A stretch of DNA of 10,451 bases from NCBI GenBank assembly GCA_016210425.1, contig JACQUE010000204.1, positions 1 to 10,451 on the forward strand. The letters are read 5' to 3'. Made by a program: the position numbers and the translations under genes. This document shows positions 1 to 7,000 of this stretch, one piece after another; position 1 is the stretch's first letter; every line of letters starts with the position of its first letter. This stretch comes from Chloroflexota bacterium (GTDB lineage: Bacteria > Chloroflexota > Dehalococcoidia > JACQUE01). The notes beneath the pieces are model-generated. The model saw nothing but the letters and a program-made list of their open reading frames with translations, was not told the DNA's origin and did no database searches.

Positions 1-179
1 AAAATAAGATAGGTGGCGGCGCGTCCCTCTTGAAAGCTTCAGATAGCCGACATATACGCATGCTCTTTTCGGTCCTGTATTCGACCGGCGCTCAGCAGCC
101 CGGAAGGCATCCGCTGCCCGAAATGCTCTGACCAAGCCGGCTTTCCTTATGTTTGCGCACCATCTGCACGGAGGTAGCT
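1..179. other. Left-edge leader region with no recognised gene
   Basis: No recognisable gene lies here. One + frame is open from base 3 to a TGA at 129-131 (42 codons). It could be the tail of a gene that starts outside the window, but its translation resembles nothing I know and its codon pattern is unconvincing. I see no extended -10 promoter of the kind found before the later genes. The SucD-like gene that follows may therefore be transcribed from a promoter or upstream gene beyond the left edge. A weak 5-bp hairpin (70-74 with 83-87) is probably chance. Confidence 0.3.
170..175 (+). promoter_or_regulatory. Shine-Dalgarno GGAGGT that selects the TTG start at 180
   Basis: GGAGGT sits a few bases upstream of TTG at 180. 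The earlier in-frame TTG at 153 has no comparable site. The protein read from 180 begins Met-Ser-Ile-Leu-Val-Asp, matching the usual N-terminus of SucD proteins (E. coli begins MSILID), so 180 is the supported start. Confidence 0.8.
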
Positions 180-1019
180 TTGAGCATCCTAGTAGACGAG
201 AGGACCAGGCTCCTGGTCCAAGGCATCACTGACCCGAATGGGGCAGAGTACACCCACCGCTGCCTCATCTACGGGACTAAGATCGTGGCAGGTATAGCTC
301 CTGGAAAAGCGGGCGAGAAGTTCGAGAACCGCGTCCCGCTCTTCGATTCCGTGGCTCAGGCCGTGCAGCAGGCCAGAGCAACGGCCAGCCTGGTCTTCGG
401 CCCTGCCGATGCAGCCGGCAAGGCCGTCCTTGAAGCCGCCGAAGCGGGGCTGAAGGTGATCGTCTGCACCAGCGACGGCGTCTCAGCCGATGTAGTCAGC
501 AAGGTCGGCAAGGAGCTTCTGGACAAGGAGTCTTTCCTCATCGGGCCCAACAGCCCCGGCGTCATCTCGCCGCTGCGGGCCCTGGCAGGCACGATGTCCG
601 ATGACGGCTACATCATGGGCATTGTCGGCATGCTGTTCAGAGGGAGCAAGGCGCCTTTCTCAGCCGTAGCAGCTCTCTCCCAGGCAGGCATCGGCCAGTC
701 GACCTGCATCGGGCTGGGAGAGGGGCCCGTAACGGGCACGCCATTCTCGGCGGTACTGCCCCTCTTTGAGCGTGACCTACAGACGAGGATGATCCTCATT
801 GTAGACGAAATGGGCGATGGCGGCGGCGTGGCGACGGCAGAGAGCATTAAGGCTAGCGTCACAAAGCCGGTGGTGGCCTTTATCTCCAGCGGCAATGACG
901 GGGCCGCCGAGGCGTTGCGGGCAGCGGGTGTTACGGTGGTAGGCGACCCGGATGGAATCCTGCCTGCCGTTCGCCGGGTGGTCGCGGACTTCAGCCTCAT
1001 GGCCGTCGATGACATCTAG
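180..1019 (+). CDS. Succinyl-CoA synthetase alpha-subunit (SucD)-like protein lacking the phospho-histidine segment
   Basis: This 279-residue protein is homologous along its whole length to SucD, the CoA-binding, phospho-His-carrying subunit of succinyl-CoA ligase (about 289 residues). Seen: N-terminal MSILVD, VQGIT, YGTK and APGKAG of the CoA-binding Rossmann domain, then IGPNSPGVIS, GQSTCIGLG, LFERDLQT, and VTKPVVAFIS near the end. Several functional positions are changed. The first glycine loop reads GITDPNG instead of GxTGxxG. The Cys of the usual GPNCPG motif is Ser. The SRSGTLTYE motif is replaced by FRGSKAPFSA. The loop after PVVAFI is about 20 residues shorter than in E. coli SucD, so the whole MGHAGA segment with the phosphorylated His is absent. 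The Glu of the conserved E-[IM]-G motif remains (DEMGD). From family knowledge it should fold as a CoA-binding protein but cannot run the phospho-His ligase cycle. A non-catalytic CoA carrier or a ligase with a different mechanism is inference. It lies 71 bp upstream of the flavoenzyme, probably in one operon. Confidence 0.8.
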   Translation: MSILVDERTRLLVQGITDPNGAEYTHRCLIYGTKIVAGIAPGKAGEKFENRVPLFDSVAQAVQQARATASLVFGPADAAGKAVLEAAEAGLKVIVCTSDGVSADVVSKVGKELLDKESFLIGPNSPGVISPLRALAGTMSDDGYIMGIVGMLFRGSKAPFSAVAALSQAGIGQSTCIGLGEGPVTGTPFSAVLPLFERDLQTRMILIVDEMGDGGGVATAESIKASVTKPVVAFISSGNDGAAEALRAAGVTVVGDPDGILPAVRRVVADFSLMAVDDI

Positions 1020-1078
1020 ACCCCGCTAAGCACCCGCGACCGACAGGACGCCGCGCGGCGGCAAACACAGAATATGAG

Positions 1079-1083
1079 GGAGG
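1079..1083 (+). promoter_or_regulatory. Strong Shine-Dalgarno (GGAGG) for the flavoenzyme
   Basis: GGAGG within GGGAGGAG lies 7 bases before ATG 1091. It fixes the start at Met-Lys-Val-Phe-Glu-Pro, which is the normal N-terminus of OYE-barrel enzymes. Confidence 0.85.
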
Positions 1084-1090
1084 AGCATCT

Positions 1091-3106
1091 ATGAAGGTCT
1101 TCGAGCCCATCAGCATTGGCAACGTGCAGCTCAAGAACCGCTTTGCCCACGCCCCCTCCGTCGTGCGCTTCCACGCCCACGACGGCTACATGACGGAACG
1201 CTACATCGGCTACATCGAGCGCATCGCCCAGGGTGGAGCCGGTCTGGTCACCTGCTCCGCCACCTTCATCAACCCGGACGGCCGCATCGGCTCCCGGGGC
1301 CGCCTCTCCATGATGCACCACGACGGTCTAATACCCGGCTGGAAGAAGGTCACCGAAGCTGCCCACGCAGCCGGCGCCAAGATATCAATCCAGCTCGCCC
1401 ACTTCGGCAAGGCTGCGGGCTCGGAGGAGCTTCCCTGGTCTCCCACCGGCGGCATACCGGCCATGATGAGGACAGGGCCGTGGAGAGAGTACACCGAGGA
1501 GTCCATCGACGACACGCTGGAGGACTGGGGCAGGGCCGCGCGACGGGTCATGCTGGCCGGCTTCGACTTCGTCACCATCCACGGCGCTCACTGCCTCCAG
1601 GTCGAGCAGTTCATGTCGCCCCTGTGCAACAGGCGCACCGACCGCTGGGGCGATAAGACATTCTTCCCCACCGAGGTCATCAAGCGCATCAGGAAGTACA
1701 CGCACCCCGACTTCCCTATCATCTACCGCATCAGCGGCGATGAGTTCCACCAGGACGCCGGCCTGCCCGGCTATACGCTGGACGACCTGCAAGACCTTCT
1801 GCCTCCACTCGTCGAGGCCGGCGCCGCCGCCATCGACATCTCCGCCGGCTCGACTCAGGCCGCTGGCGGCTGGATCGTCCAGTCCCGCTACTGGCCCAAG
1901 AAGTGCCTCATGCCCCTTGCCCGCGCTGCGAAAGCGGCAGTCTCGGTGCCGGTCATCGGCGTCGGTCGCCTGAACCACCCGGACGAGATCACCCAGGTGG
2001 TCGAGGAGGGCGACTGCGATATCGTCGCCTTCAGTCGCACCATGTTCGCCGAGCCTGACCTGCCCAAGAAGATGATCGAGGGGCGCTACGACGAGATCCG
2101 CCGCTGCATCTACTGCGACTGGTGCATCGCGAACTTCGCCGTCCGCCCCGACATGGGCTGCGAGTGCGCCGTCAACGTCCAGTTCGGATGGGAGCGGGAG
2201 GGGCTCTTCGGCATCAACCCTGTCCCTAAGGAGATATCGAAGAAGGTCCTCATCGCCGGTGGCGGCGCCGCAGGCATGGAGGCGGCACGCATCCTGGCGG
2301 AGCGCGGCCACACACCCGTTATCTACGAGGCGTCCGGGGAGCTCGGTGGCCAGGTGCCCAGCGGCGCGGTGCCGCCCGCCAAGAAGGACTTCATGAACAT
2401 CGCCACCTACTTGCAGACGATGATGAAGAAGCTTAACGTACCCATCGTCTACAACACGAAGGTGACGCCGGAGATAATACAGAAGGAGCAACCGGTGGCG
2501 CTTATCATCGCCACGGGCAGCACCCCGACGAAGCCACCCATCCCCGGCATCGACGGCCCTAACGTCGTAATGGCCATAGACCTGCTCCTTGGCAAGGCCC
2601 AGTCTAAGGGCCAGAAGGTAGCGATCATCGGCGGTGAGCTGGTGGGCACCGAGGTCGCGGACATGCTCTCCGGTGGCATGGAGCCCCCCGACCCGGACAC
2701 CTTCCTCGACCCGCAGAAGCGCAACCCCAGCACGGGCACCGGCCAGAAGGTGACCATCATGCGCCGCGGCGAGCAGTTCGCCACCCACGTGGTCGGGTCC
2801 AACCGCTTCAACCTTCTGCGCCGGCTTCAGGAGCGCGGCGTGGTTTTCCTCGGCGGCATCCAGCGCTACAAGGAGATAAACTCCAAGGGCGTGGTCATCG
2901 TCGACAAGGAAGGCCAGGAGCGGCTCATCGAGGCCGACACCGTGGTCATAGCGGCCGGCTCTCGGCCTAACGGCGATGATCTAGCGCAGCAGGTGAGGGG
3001 CAAGGGCCTGCTCCCCGGCCGCATCTACGTCGTCGGGGATGCGGTTAAGTCCGGACTGATGTACGACGCCATCATCACGGCTGCCCGCGCCGCCTGCGAC
3101 ATCTAG
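1091..3106 (+). CDS. 2,4-dienoyl-CoA reductase / trimethylamine dehydrogenase-type FMN, Fe-S, FAD oxidoreductase
   Basis: The protein has 671 residues, the size of E. coli FadH (about 672), with the same domain order. Residues 1 to about 335 form an OYE-type FMN barrel: VQLKNRF near 12-18, QLAHFGK at 101-107, HGAH at 164-167 followed by QFMSP and N-R-R-T-D-R-W-G, the FMN-binding Arg of YRIS (213), and VIGVGR at 288-293. The usual phosphate-binding GR near 316 reads SR. A cysteine cluster follows: C339, C342, C345, C357 and C359, then VN. This resembles trimethylamine dehydrogenase (C-x2-C-x2-C-x12-C) more than FadH (C-x2-C-x3-C-x11-C). The C-terminal half carries a dinucleotide fold with GGGAAG (390-395), ATG (474-476), a second fold with GGELVG (514-519), and VVGDA near 647-651. 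By family, NAD(P)H electrons pass through FAD and 4Fe-4S to FMN to reduce an enone or enoyl-CoA, or run in reverse for amine oxidation. The substrate cannot be told from sequence. It is cytoplasmic, and a hairpin follows the gene. Confidence 0.9.
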   Translation: MKVFEPISIGNVQLKNRFAHAPSVVRFHAHDGYMTERYIGYIERIAQGGAGLVTCSATFINPDGRIGSRGRLSMMHHDGLIPGWKKVTEAAHAAGAKISIQLAHFGKAAGSEELPWSPTGGIPAMMRTGPWREYTEESIDDTLEDWGRAARRVMLAGFDFVTIHGAHCLQVEQFMSPLCNRRTDRWGDKTFFPTEVIKRIRKYTHPDFPIIYRISGDEFHQDAGLPGYTLDDLQDLLPPLVEAGAAAIDISAGSTQAAGGWIVQSRYWPKKCLMPLARAAKAAVSVPVIGVGRLNHPDEITQVVEEGDCDIVAFSRTMFAEPDLPKKMIEGRYDEIRRCIYCDWCIANFAVRPDMGCECAVNVQFGWEREGLFGINPVPKEISKKVLIAGGGAAGMEAARILAERGHTPVIYEASGELGGQVPSGAVPPAKKDFMNIATYLQTMMKKLNVPIVYNTKVTPEIIQKEQPVALIIATGSTPTKPPIPGIDGPNVVMAIDLLLGKAQSKGQKVAIIGGELVGTEVADMLSGGMEPPDPDTFLDPQKRNPSTGTGQKVTIMRRGEQFATHVVGSNRFNLLRRLQERGVVFLGGIQRYKEINSKGVVIVDKEGQERLIEADTVVIAAGSRPNGDDLAQQVRGKGLLPGRIYVVGDAVKSGLMYDAIITAARAACDI

Positions 3107-3130
3107 CCTAACGAGCCTGGTCAATCAAGC

Positions 3131-3160
3131 GAAGGAGAGGGCCACAAGGCCCTCTCCTTC
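3131..3160 (+). terminator. Perfect 13-bp stem-loop after the flavoenzyme gene
   Basis: Bases 3131-3143 (gaaggagagggcc) and 3148-3160 (ggccctctccttc) are exact reverse complements around a 4-base loop (acaa). The hairpin sits 24 bases past the stop codon and ahead of the next promoter, where a terminator is expected. The tail (tgtgtctccc) is only moderately T-rich, so it is either an imperfect intrinsic terminator or an mRNA 3'-end stabiliser. Confidence 0.75.
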
Positions 3161-3188
3161 TGTGTCTCCCACCCGAGACAGGGTCGAA

Positions 3189-3197
3189 TGCTATAAT
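3189..3197 (+). promoter_or_regulatory. Extended -10 promoter (TGC-TATAAT) of the LysE-type gene
   Basis: TGC followed by a consensus TATAAT ends 17 bases before ATG 3215, predicting a transcript start near 3204 and a very short leader of about 11 bases. No recognisable -35 box is present at 16-18 bp spacing. This fits an extended -10 promoter, and similar elements precede the later genes. Confidence 0.7.
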
Positions 3198-3205
3198 GAT
3201 CTAGC

Positions 3206-3211
3206 AGGTGG
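3206..3211 (+). promoter_or_regulatory. Ribosome binding site AGGTGG
   Basis: AGGTG matches the 3' part of the extended Shine-Dalgarno sequence (AGGAGGTG) and lies just before ATG 3215. The next gene has nearly the same motif (GGTGGTAG) before its ATG at 4017. Confidence 0.55.
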
Positions 3212-3214
3212 TAG

Positions 3215-3931
3215 ATGGATCTGAGGGCCCTCGTGGCGATATTTGCGACGTCTTTCGGCGTCGGTTTCTCAGGCGCCGTCATACCGGGGCCGTTGACGGC
3301 GTACAGCGTGCGGGAGGCTGCGAGACACGGGGGACGAGTCGGGGCCCTCATCGCATCAGGCCATAGCCTTGCGGAACTCGGGATGGTCTTCTTGCTGTTG
3401 GAGGGGTTCGGGGCCATCCTCTCGAAACACGCAGTCTCGGCAGCCGTCGCCATCGCCGGCGGCGTTTTCCTCGTTGTAATCGGCGTAAGCGCTATCAAGG
3501 GGTCAAAGCGCGAGGCGGAGGCCCAGTTCGCGGAGCAGGCAGTGGACGCCCCTGTCCACACCGGAGCTAACGGGGGGCCGTCCGGCCTGCGTGCAGACGT
3601 TAGCCACCTGGGAAACAGGCTCCTGGAGGCCCCCATCTACGGTGGCATCCTAATGAGCCTCTTCAGCCCCTCGTGGATCCTCTGGTGGGCAACCGTCGGC
3701 GCCAGCTACGTTGTCTGGGCGCTCCCTCACGGCAACTGGGGCGTCGCATCCTTCTACACAGGGCATATCCTCTCCGACTACGTGTGGCTGGGGTTCCTCT
3801 CATTCCTCGTGGGCACCGGAAGACGCTGGCTGAACCCAAAGACCTTTCGGTGGCTACTCCTCTTCAGCGGCGCATTCCTGCTGGCCCTCGGCGCCTACTT
3901 CTTCGTTGCCGGGATACGCTTCATAGTCTAG
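3215..3931 (+). CDS. LysE/RhtB-family amino-acid (or small metabolite) exporter
   Basis: This 238-residue integral membrane protein has the LysE-family layout. The first hydrophobic segment (about 5-27) ends in the family hallmark GAVIPGP (20-26), followed by TAYSVREAARHGGRVGA and GHSLAEL of the second segment. A third segment spans about 73-95, then a cytosolic loop at about 97-135. The C-terminal half holds SPSWILWWATVG (151-162), FYTGHILSDYVW (180-191) and two more hydrophobic stretches, to about six segments in all. Length is slightly above the usual 200-220 because of the loop. The family exports amino acids such as Lys, Arg, Thr or homoserine by proton exchange, but the substrate here cannot be assigned. 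The variant with a Trp-rich S-P-S-W-I-L-W-W motif is one I associate with archaeal and Chloroflexi members. It appears to be transcribed from its own extended -10 promoter, and no terminator is visible before the next gene. Confidence 0.85.
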   Translation: MDLRALVAIFATSFGVGFSGAVIPGPLTAYSVREAARHGGRVGALIASGHSLAELGMVFLLLEGFGAILSKHAVSAAVAIAGGVFLVVIGVSAIKGSKREAEAQFAEQAVDAPVHTGANGGPSGLRADVSHLGNRLLEAPIYGGILMSLFSPSWILWWATVGASYVVWALPHGNWGVASFYTGHILSDYVWLGFLSFLVGTGRRWLNPKTFRWLLLFSGAFLLALGAYFFVAGIRFIV

Positions 3932-3982
3932 ACCTTCCGGAATGGCGGCAGCCAGCCGTCCGTTGCTGTAGCTCTGGCCCGT

Positions 3983-3991
3983 TGCTAGAAT
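3983..3991 (+). promoter_or_regulatory. Extended -10 promoter (TGC-TAGAAT) of the GT39-YYY gene
   Basis: TGC-TAGAAT predicts a transcript start near 3998, about 19 bases before ATG 4017. A TTGCTG hexamer at 3963-3968 is exactly 17 bp upstream of the -10 and may be a weak -35. The same nonamer occurs upstream of uvrA at 10160-10168. Confidence 0.65.
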
Positions 3992-4016
3992 AGAGCGAAA
4001 TCGCCTGGTGGTAGCC

Positions 4017-7000
4017 ATGTTCTTGCGCCTTGTCCCGAGAGGGGAGCGTATTCGACGCTTTGTACCCTCGGCGCTTCTAGTATTGCTACTTCTGTGTGCC
4101 CTCACCTTAAGGCTTTACGGCCTTAACTGGGATCAGGGGTACCTGTTTCATCCGGACGAGCGTGCCATTATGATGAAGGTAGCGGGTGACATCTCGCTAC
4201 CTCTGCCTCCGGACTGGCGAGAGCTCCTGAATGCTAAAAGCAGCCCGCTTAATCCGCACTGGTTCCCCTATGGCAGCTTCCCGCTCTACCTCCTCCGTCT
4301 AGGCGGGAACTTCGGCGCCTTCTTCAAAGACAGCCTCAACGGCTACCCCGATCTTCGCCTTGTCGGCCGAGTGCTCTCCGCCCTTTTCGATACTGCCACT
4401 GTCCTCGCCGTCTACCTCCTTGGCCGCCGGTTATATGGGCGCCGTTATGGCCTGCTGGCAGCGGCCCTTCTGACGTTTACGGTCCTGAGCATACAGCTTA
4501 GCCACTTTTTCACGGTCGACCCGATGCTCACCACCTTCGCCACCTTCAGTGTGCTGGTCTCAGCAAGGATCATGCATCGGGCCGACCTGCGGGGTGGCGC
4601 CTTGCTGGGGGTGTTGCTTGGGCTGGCGCTGGCCACAAAGGTGAGCGCCGCCCCCTTCGCAGTGACGGCCCTTATCGCCTACGGCATCTTCGCCTTCGCC
4701 CAAGAGAGCGACGAGATGCGCCTCTCCTATTCCGAGGTGAGGATGGGCAAGGCACTGCGCTCACTGCTGCTGGCGGCGGTCGTCGCCGGTGCCGTCTTCT
4801 TCATAACGCAGCCCTATGCCGCCCTGGACTGGCGGGCCTTCGTCGGCGACACGAGCGAACAGAGCGAGATGGCACGCGGCATCCGCGACTACCCGTACAC
4901 TCGGCAGTACATAAACACGACGCCCGTGCTCTACCAGGTGCAGCAGCTCGCCACTTGGGGCATGGGGCTGCCCCTGGGCATCGCAGCCTGGGGAGGCCTG
5001 CTCTTCACTGCGGCCGTGGCAATCCGTCGCCGACGGAAGGCCGACATACTGCTGCTGGCTGCCCTTGTGCCCTACTTCCTGGCAATCAGCACCCTGCAAG
5101 TGAAGTATCTGCGCTACCTACTGCCCATCGTGCCGGTCCTTTGCTTGATGGCAGCCCATGCCCTCCTTGCATTGCGAGAACGGCTGGCCGCCCGACGGCT
5201 GTGGAAGGTGCCCAGGTGGAGCGGAAACGCAATAATCGCCTTTATCATCATAACCGCCATCCTTTATTCCCTTGCCTACGTCCGCATCTATACTCGGCCC
5301 CATGCGGCGGTGACTATGTCCAGGTGGATCAACGCCAACGTTCCGCAGCAGAACCGTATCCTGAAGGAACACTGGGAGGAATCGGTGCCGGACCTCAACG
5401 GGTATCCCCAGGATGAGCTTGGGCTTTACGAGCCGGACACCGGCCAGAAAATGCAGAAACTGATCGGGCAACTGCAGAAGGCGGACTACATCGTCCTTTA
5501 CAGCAACCGACTCTACGGCTCCATTGCCCGCCTCCCCCAGCGCTACCCAATGACCACCGAATACTATCGGATGCTCTTCTCCGGAGAGCTGGGATTTCGT
5601 CTCCTGCACGAGGAGACGGGCTACCCGGGATTGGCGGGCATCAGCATCGTCAACGACACCTTGCGCCGACCGGGCTTGCTGGAGCCCCAGGGAGCAACCC
5701 GGCCCTCCCGCTGGCAGATCAAGATGGGTTACGCCGACGAAAGCTTCACCGTCTACGACCACCCGCGGGTGATGCTCTTCGAAAAGCAGGACCTGATGCC
5801 GGAGGAGCAGCTTAGAGCGCGGCTTTCCGCTGCCCTGCCGACCGTCCAAACCCCTGTCTTGGCAACGGGGCTGCTCCTGTCTGAAGCAGACGCTAAAGCC
5901 CAGCAGCAAGGCGGCACCTGGTCCCAGATATTCCACAGAGGCTCCCTTCCCAACCGCTTGCCGGTCCTGTTCTGGCTCCTGGCCGTTGAGCTCCTGGCCT
6001 TGCCGTGGGTACCCATCGCATTCGCCGTCTTCCGGCCACTGGCCGATAGAGGGTATCTCTTCGCCAAGCTGCTGGGCATCCTGGGAACTGCCTACCTGGT
6101 CTGGCTGGCCGCCAGCGTTCATATCGCCACCTTCTCCAGGACAGCCATTCTGGGGGCTGCCCTCCTTACTTACGCTATAGGGATCCCTCTGTACCTGCTG
6201 CGGCGCCGCGAGATACATGCCTTCTTCGCGAACCGATGGCGGTCACTCCTCTTCGGCGAAGGGTTGTTCCTTATCGCCTTCTTTGCTTTCGTCGGGATAA
6301 GGATGTGGAATCCGGACCTCTGGCATCCCTACCGTGGCGGCGAGAAGCCGATGGATTTCGCGTATTTGAACGCCGTGGTCAAGTCCACCTACTTTCCACC
6401 CTACGACCCCTGGTTCAGCGGAGGCTACCTCAACTACTATTACTTCGGTCAGGTGCTTGTGGCGACGCTCATCAAGCTGACGGGCATCGTCCCTGCCGTC
6501 GCTTACAACCTTGCCGTGCCCCTTTTCTTCGCTTTGACTCTAGCCGGGGCCTTCTCCGTGGTATATAACCTCACGTGTGCCGCCACTGCAGGACGAAACC
6601 TCCGCCGTTGGGCCCATCCGCTGCTGGCCGGGCTCCTCGGCTCCGTCTTCGTCGCGGTCTTGGGCAATCTGGACGGCCTAGGACAGCTCTTTGAGGGGCT
6701 TGCCAAGGCGGGCAATCTCCGCTTTCACAGCAGCATCCCGGGCCTGGACTGGGTGGTGAGAGCAGGCGCTGGCGTCTGGCCGGCCCTCACTCGCACCGGC
6801 GCCTATCCGCCTTTCGATTTCTGGCGCAGCAGCCGCCTGATGGCCCCCGGCATCAGCATCACCGAGTTTCCCTACTTCACTTATCTCTTCGCCGATCTCC
6901 ATGCCCACCTGCTGGCTTTGCCATCCACCATCGTGGCAATAGGGGTTGCCCTGAGCCTTGTGCTTGCCGGACCGCCGTCCCCAGGACGCGGGAAGGGACT

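Noticed and set aside
1074..1094. Six-codon mini-ORF (ATG 1074) whose TGA overlaps the ATG of the flavoenzyme
   Set aside because: It has no ribosome binding site of its own and consists mainly of the Shine-Dalgarno of the next gene read as codons.
1385..2788. Long open frame of 467 codons on the - strand inside the flavoenzyme gene
   Set aside because: It is a codon-bias shadow in G+C-rich DNA. The translation is low-complexity (rich in A, G, D, H, L), matches no family, and lies antisense to a fully recognisable enzyme.
4008..4016. GTG 4008 as the start of the GT39-YYY protein
   Set aside because: The GTG lies inside the GGTGGT that best explains ribosome binding for ATG 4017, and the three extra residues add nothing recognisable.
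5118..6218. 366-codon open frame on the - strand inside the GT39-YYY gene
   Set aside because: It is antisense to conserved coding sequence, with atypical G/Q-rich composition and no recognisable motif.
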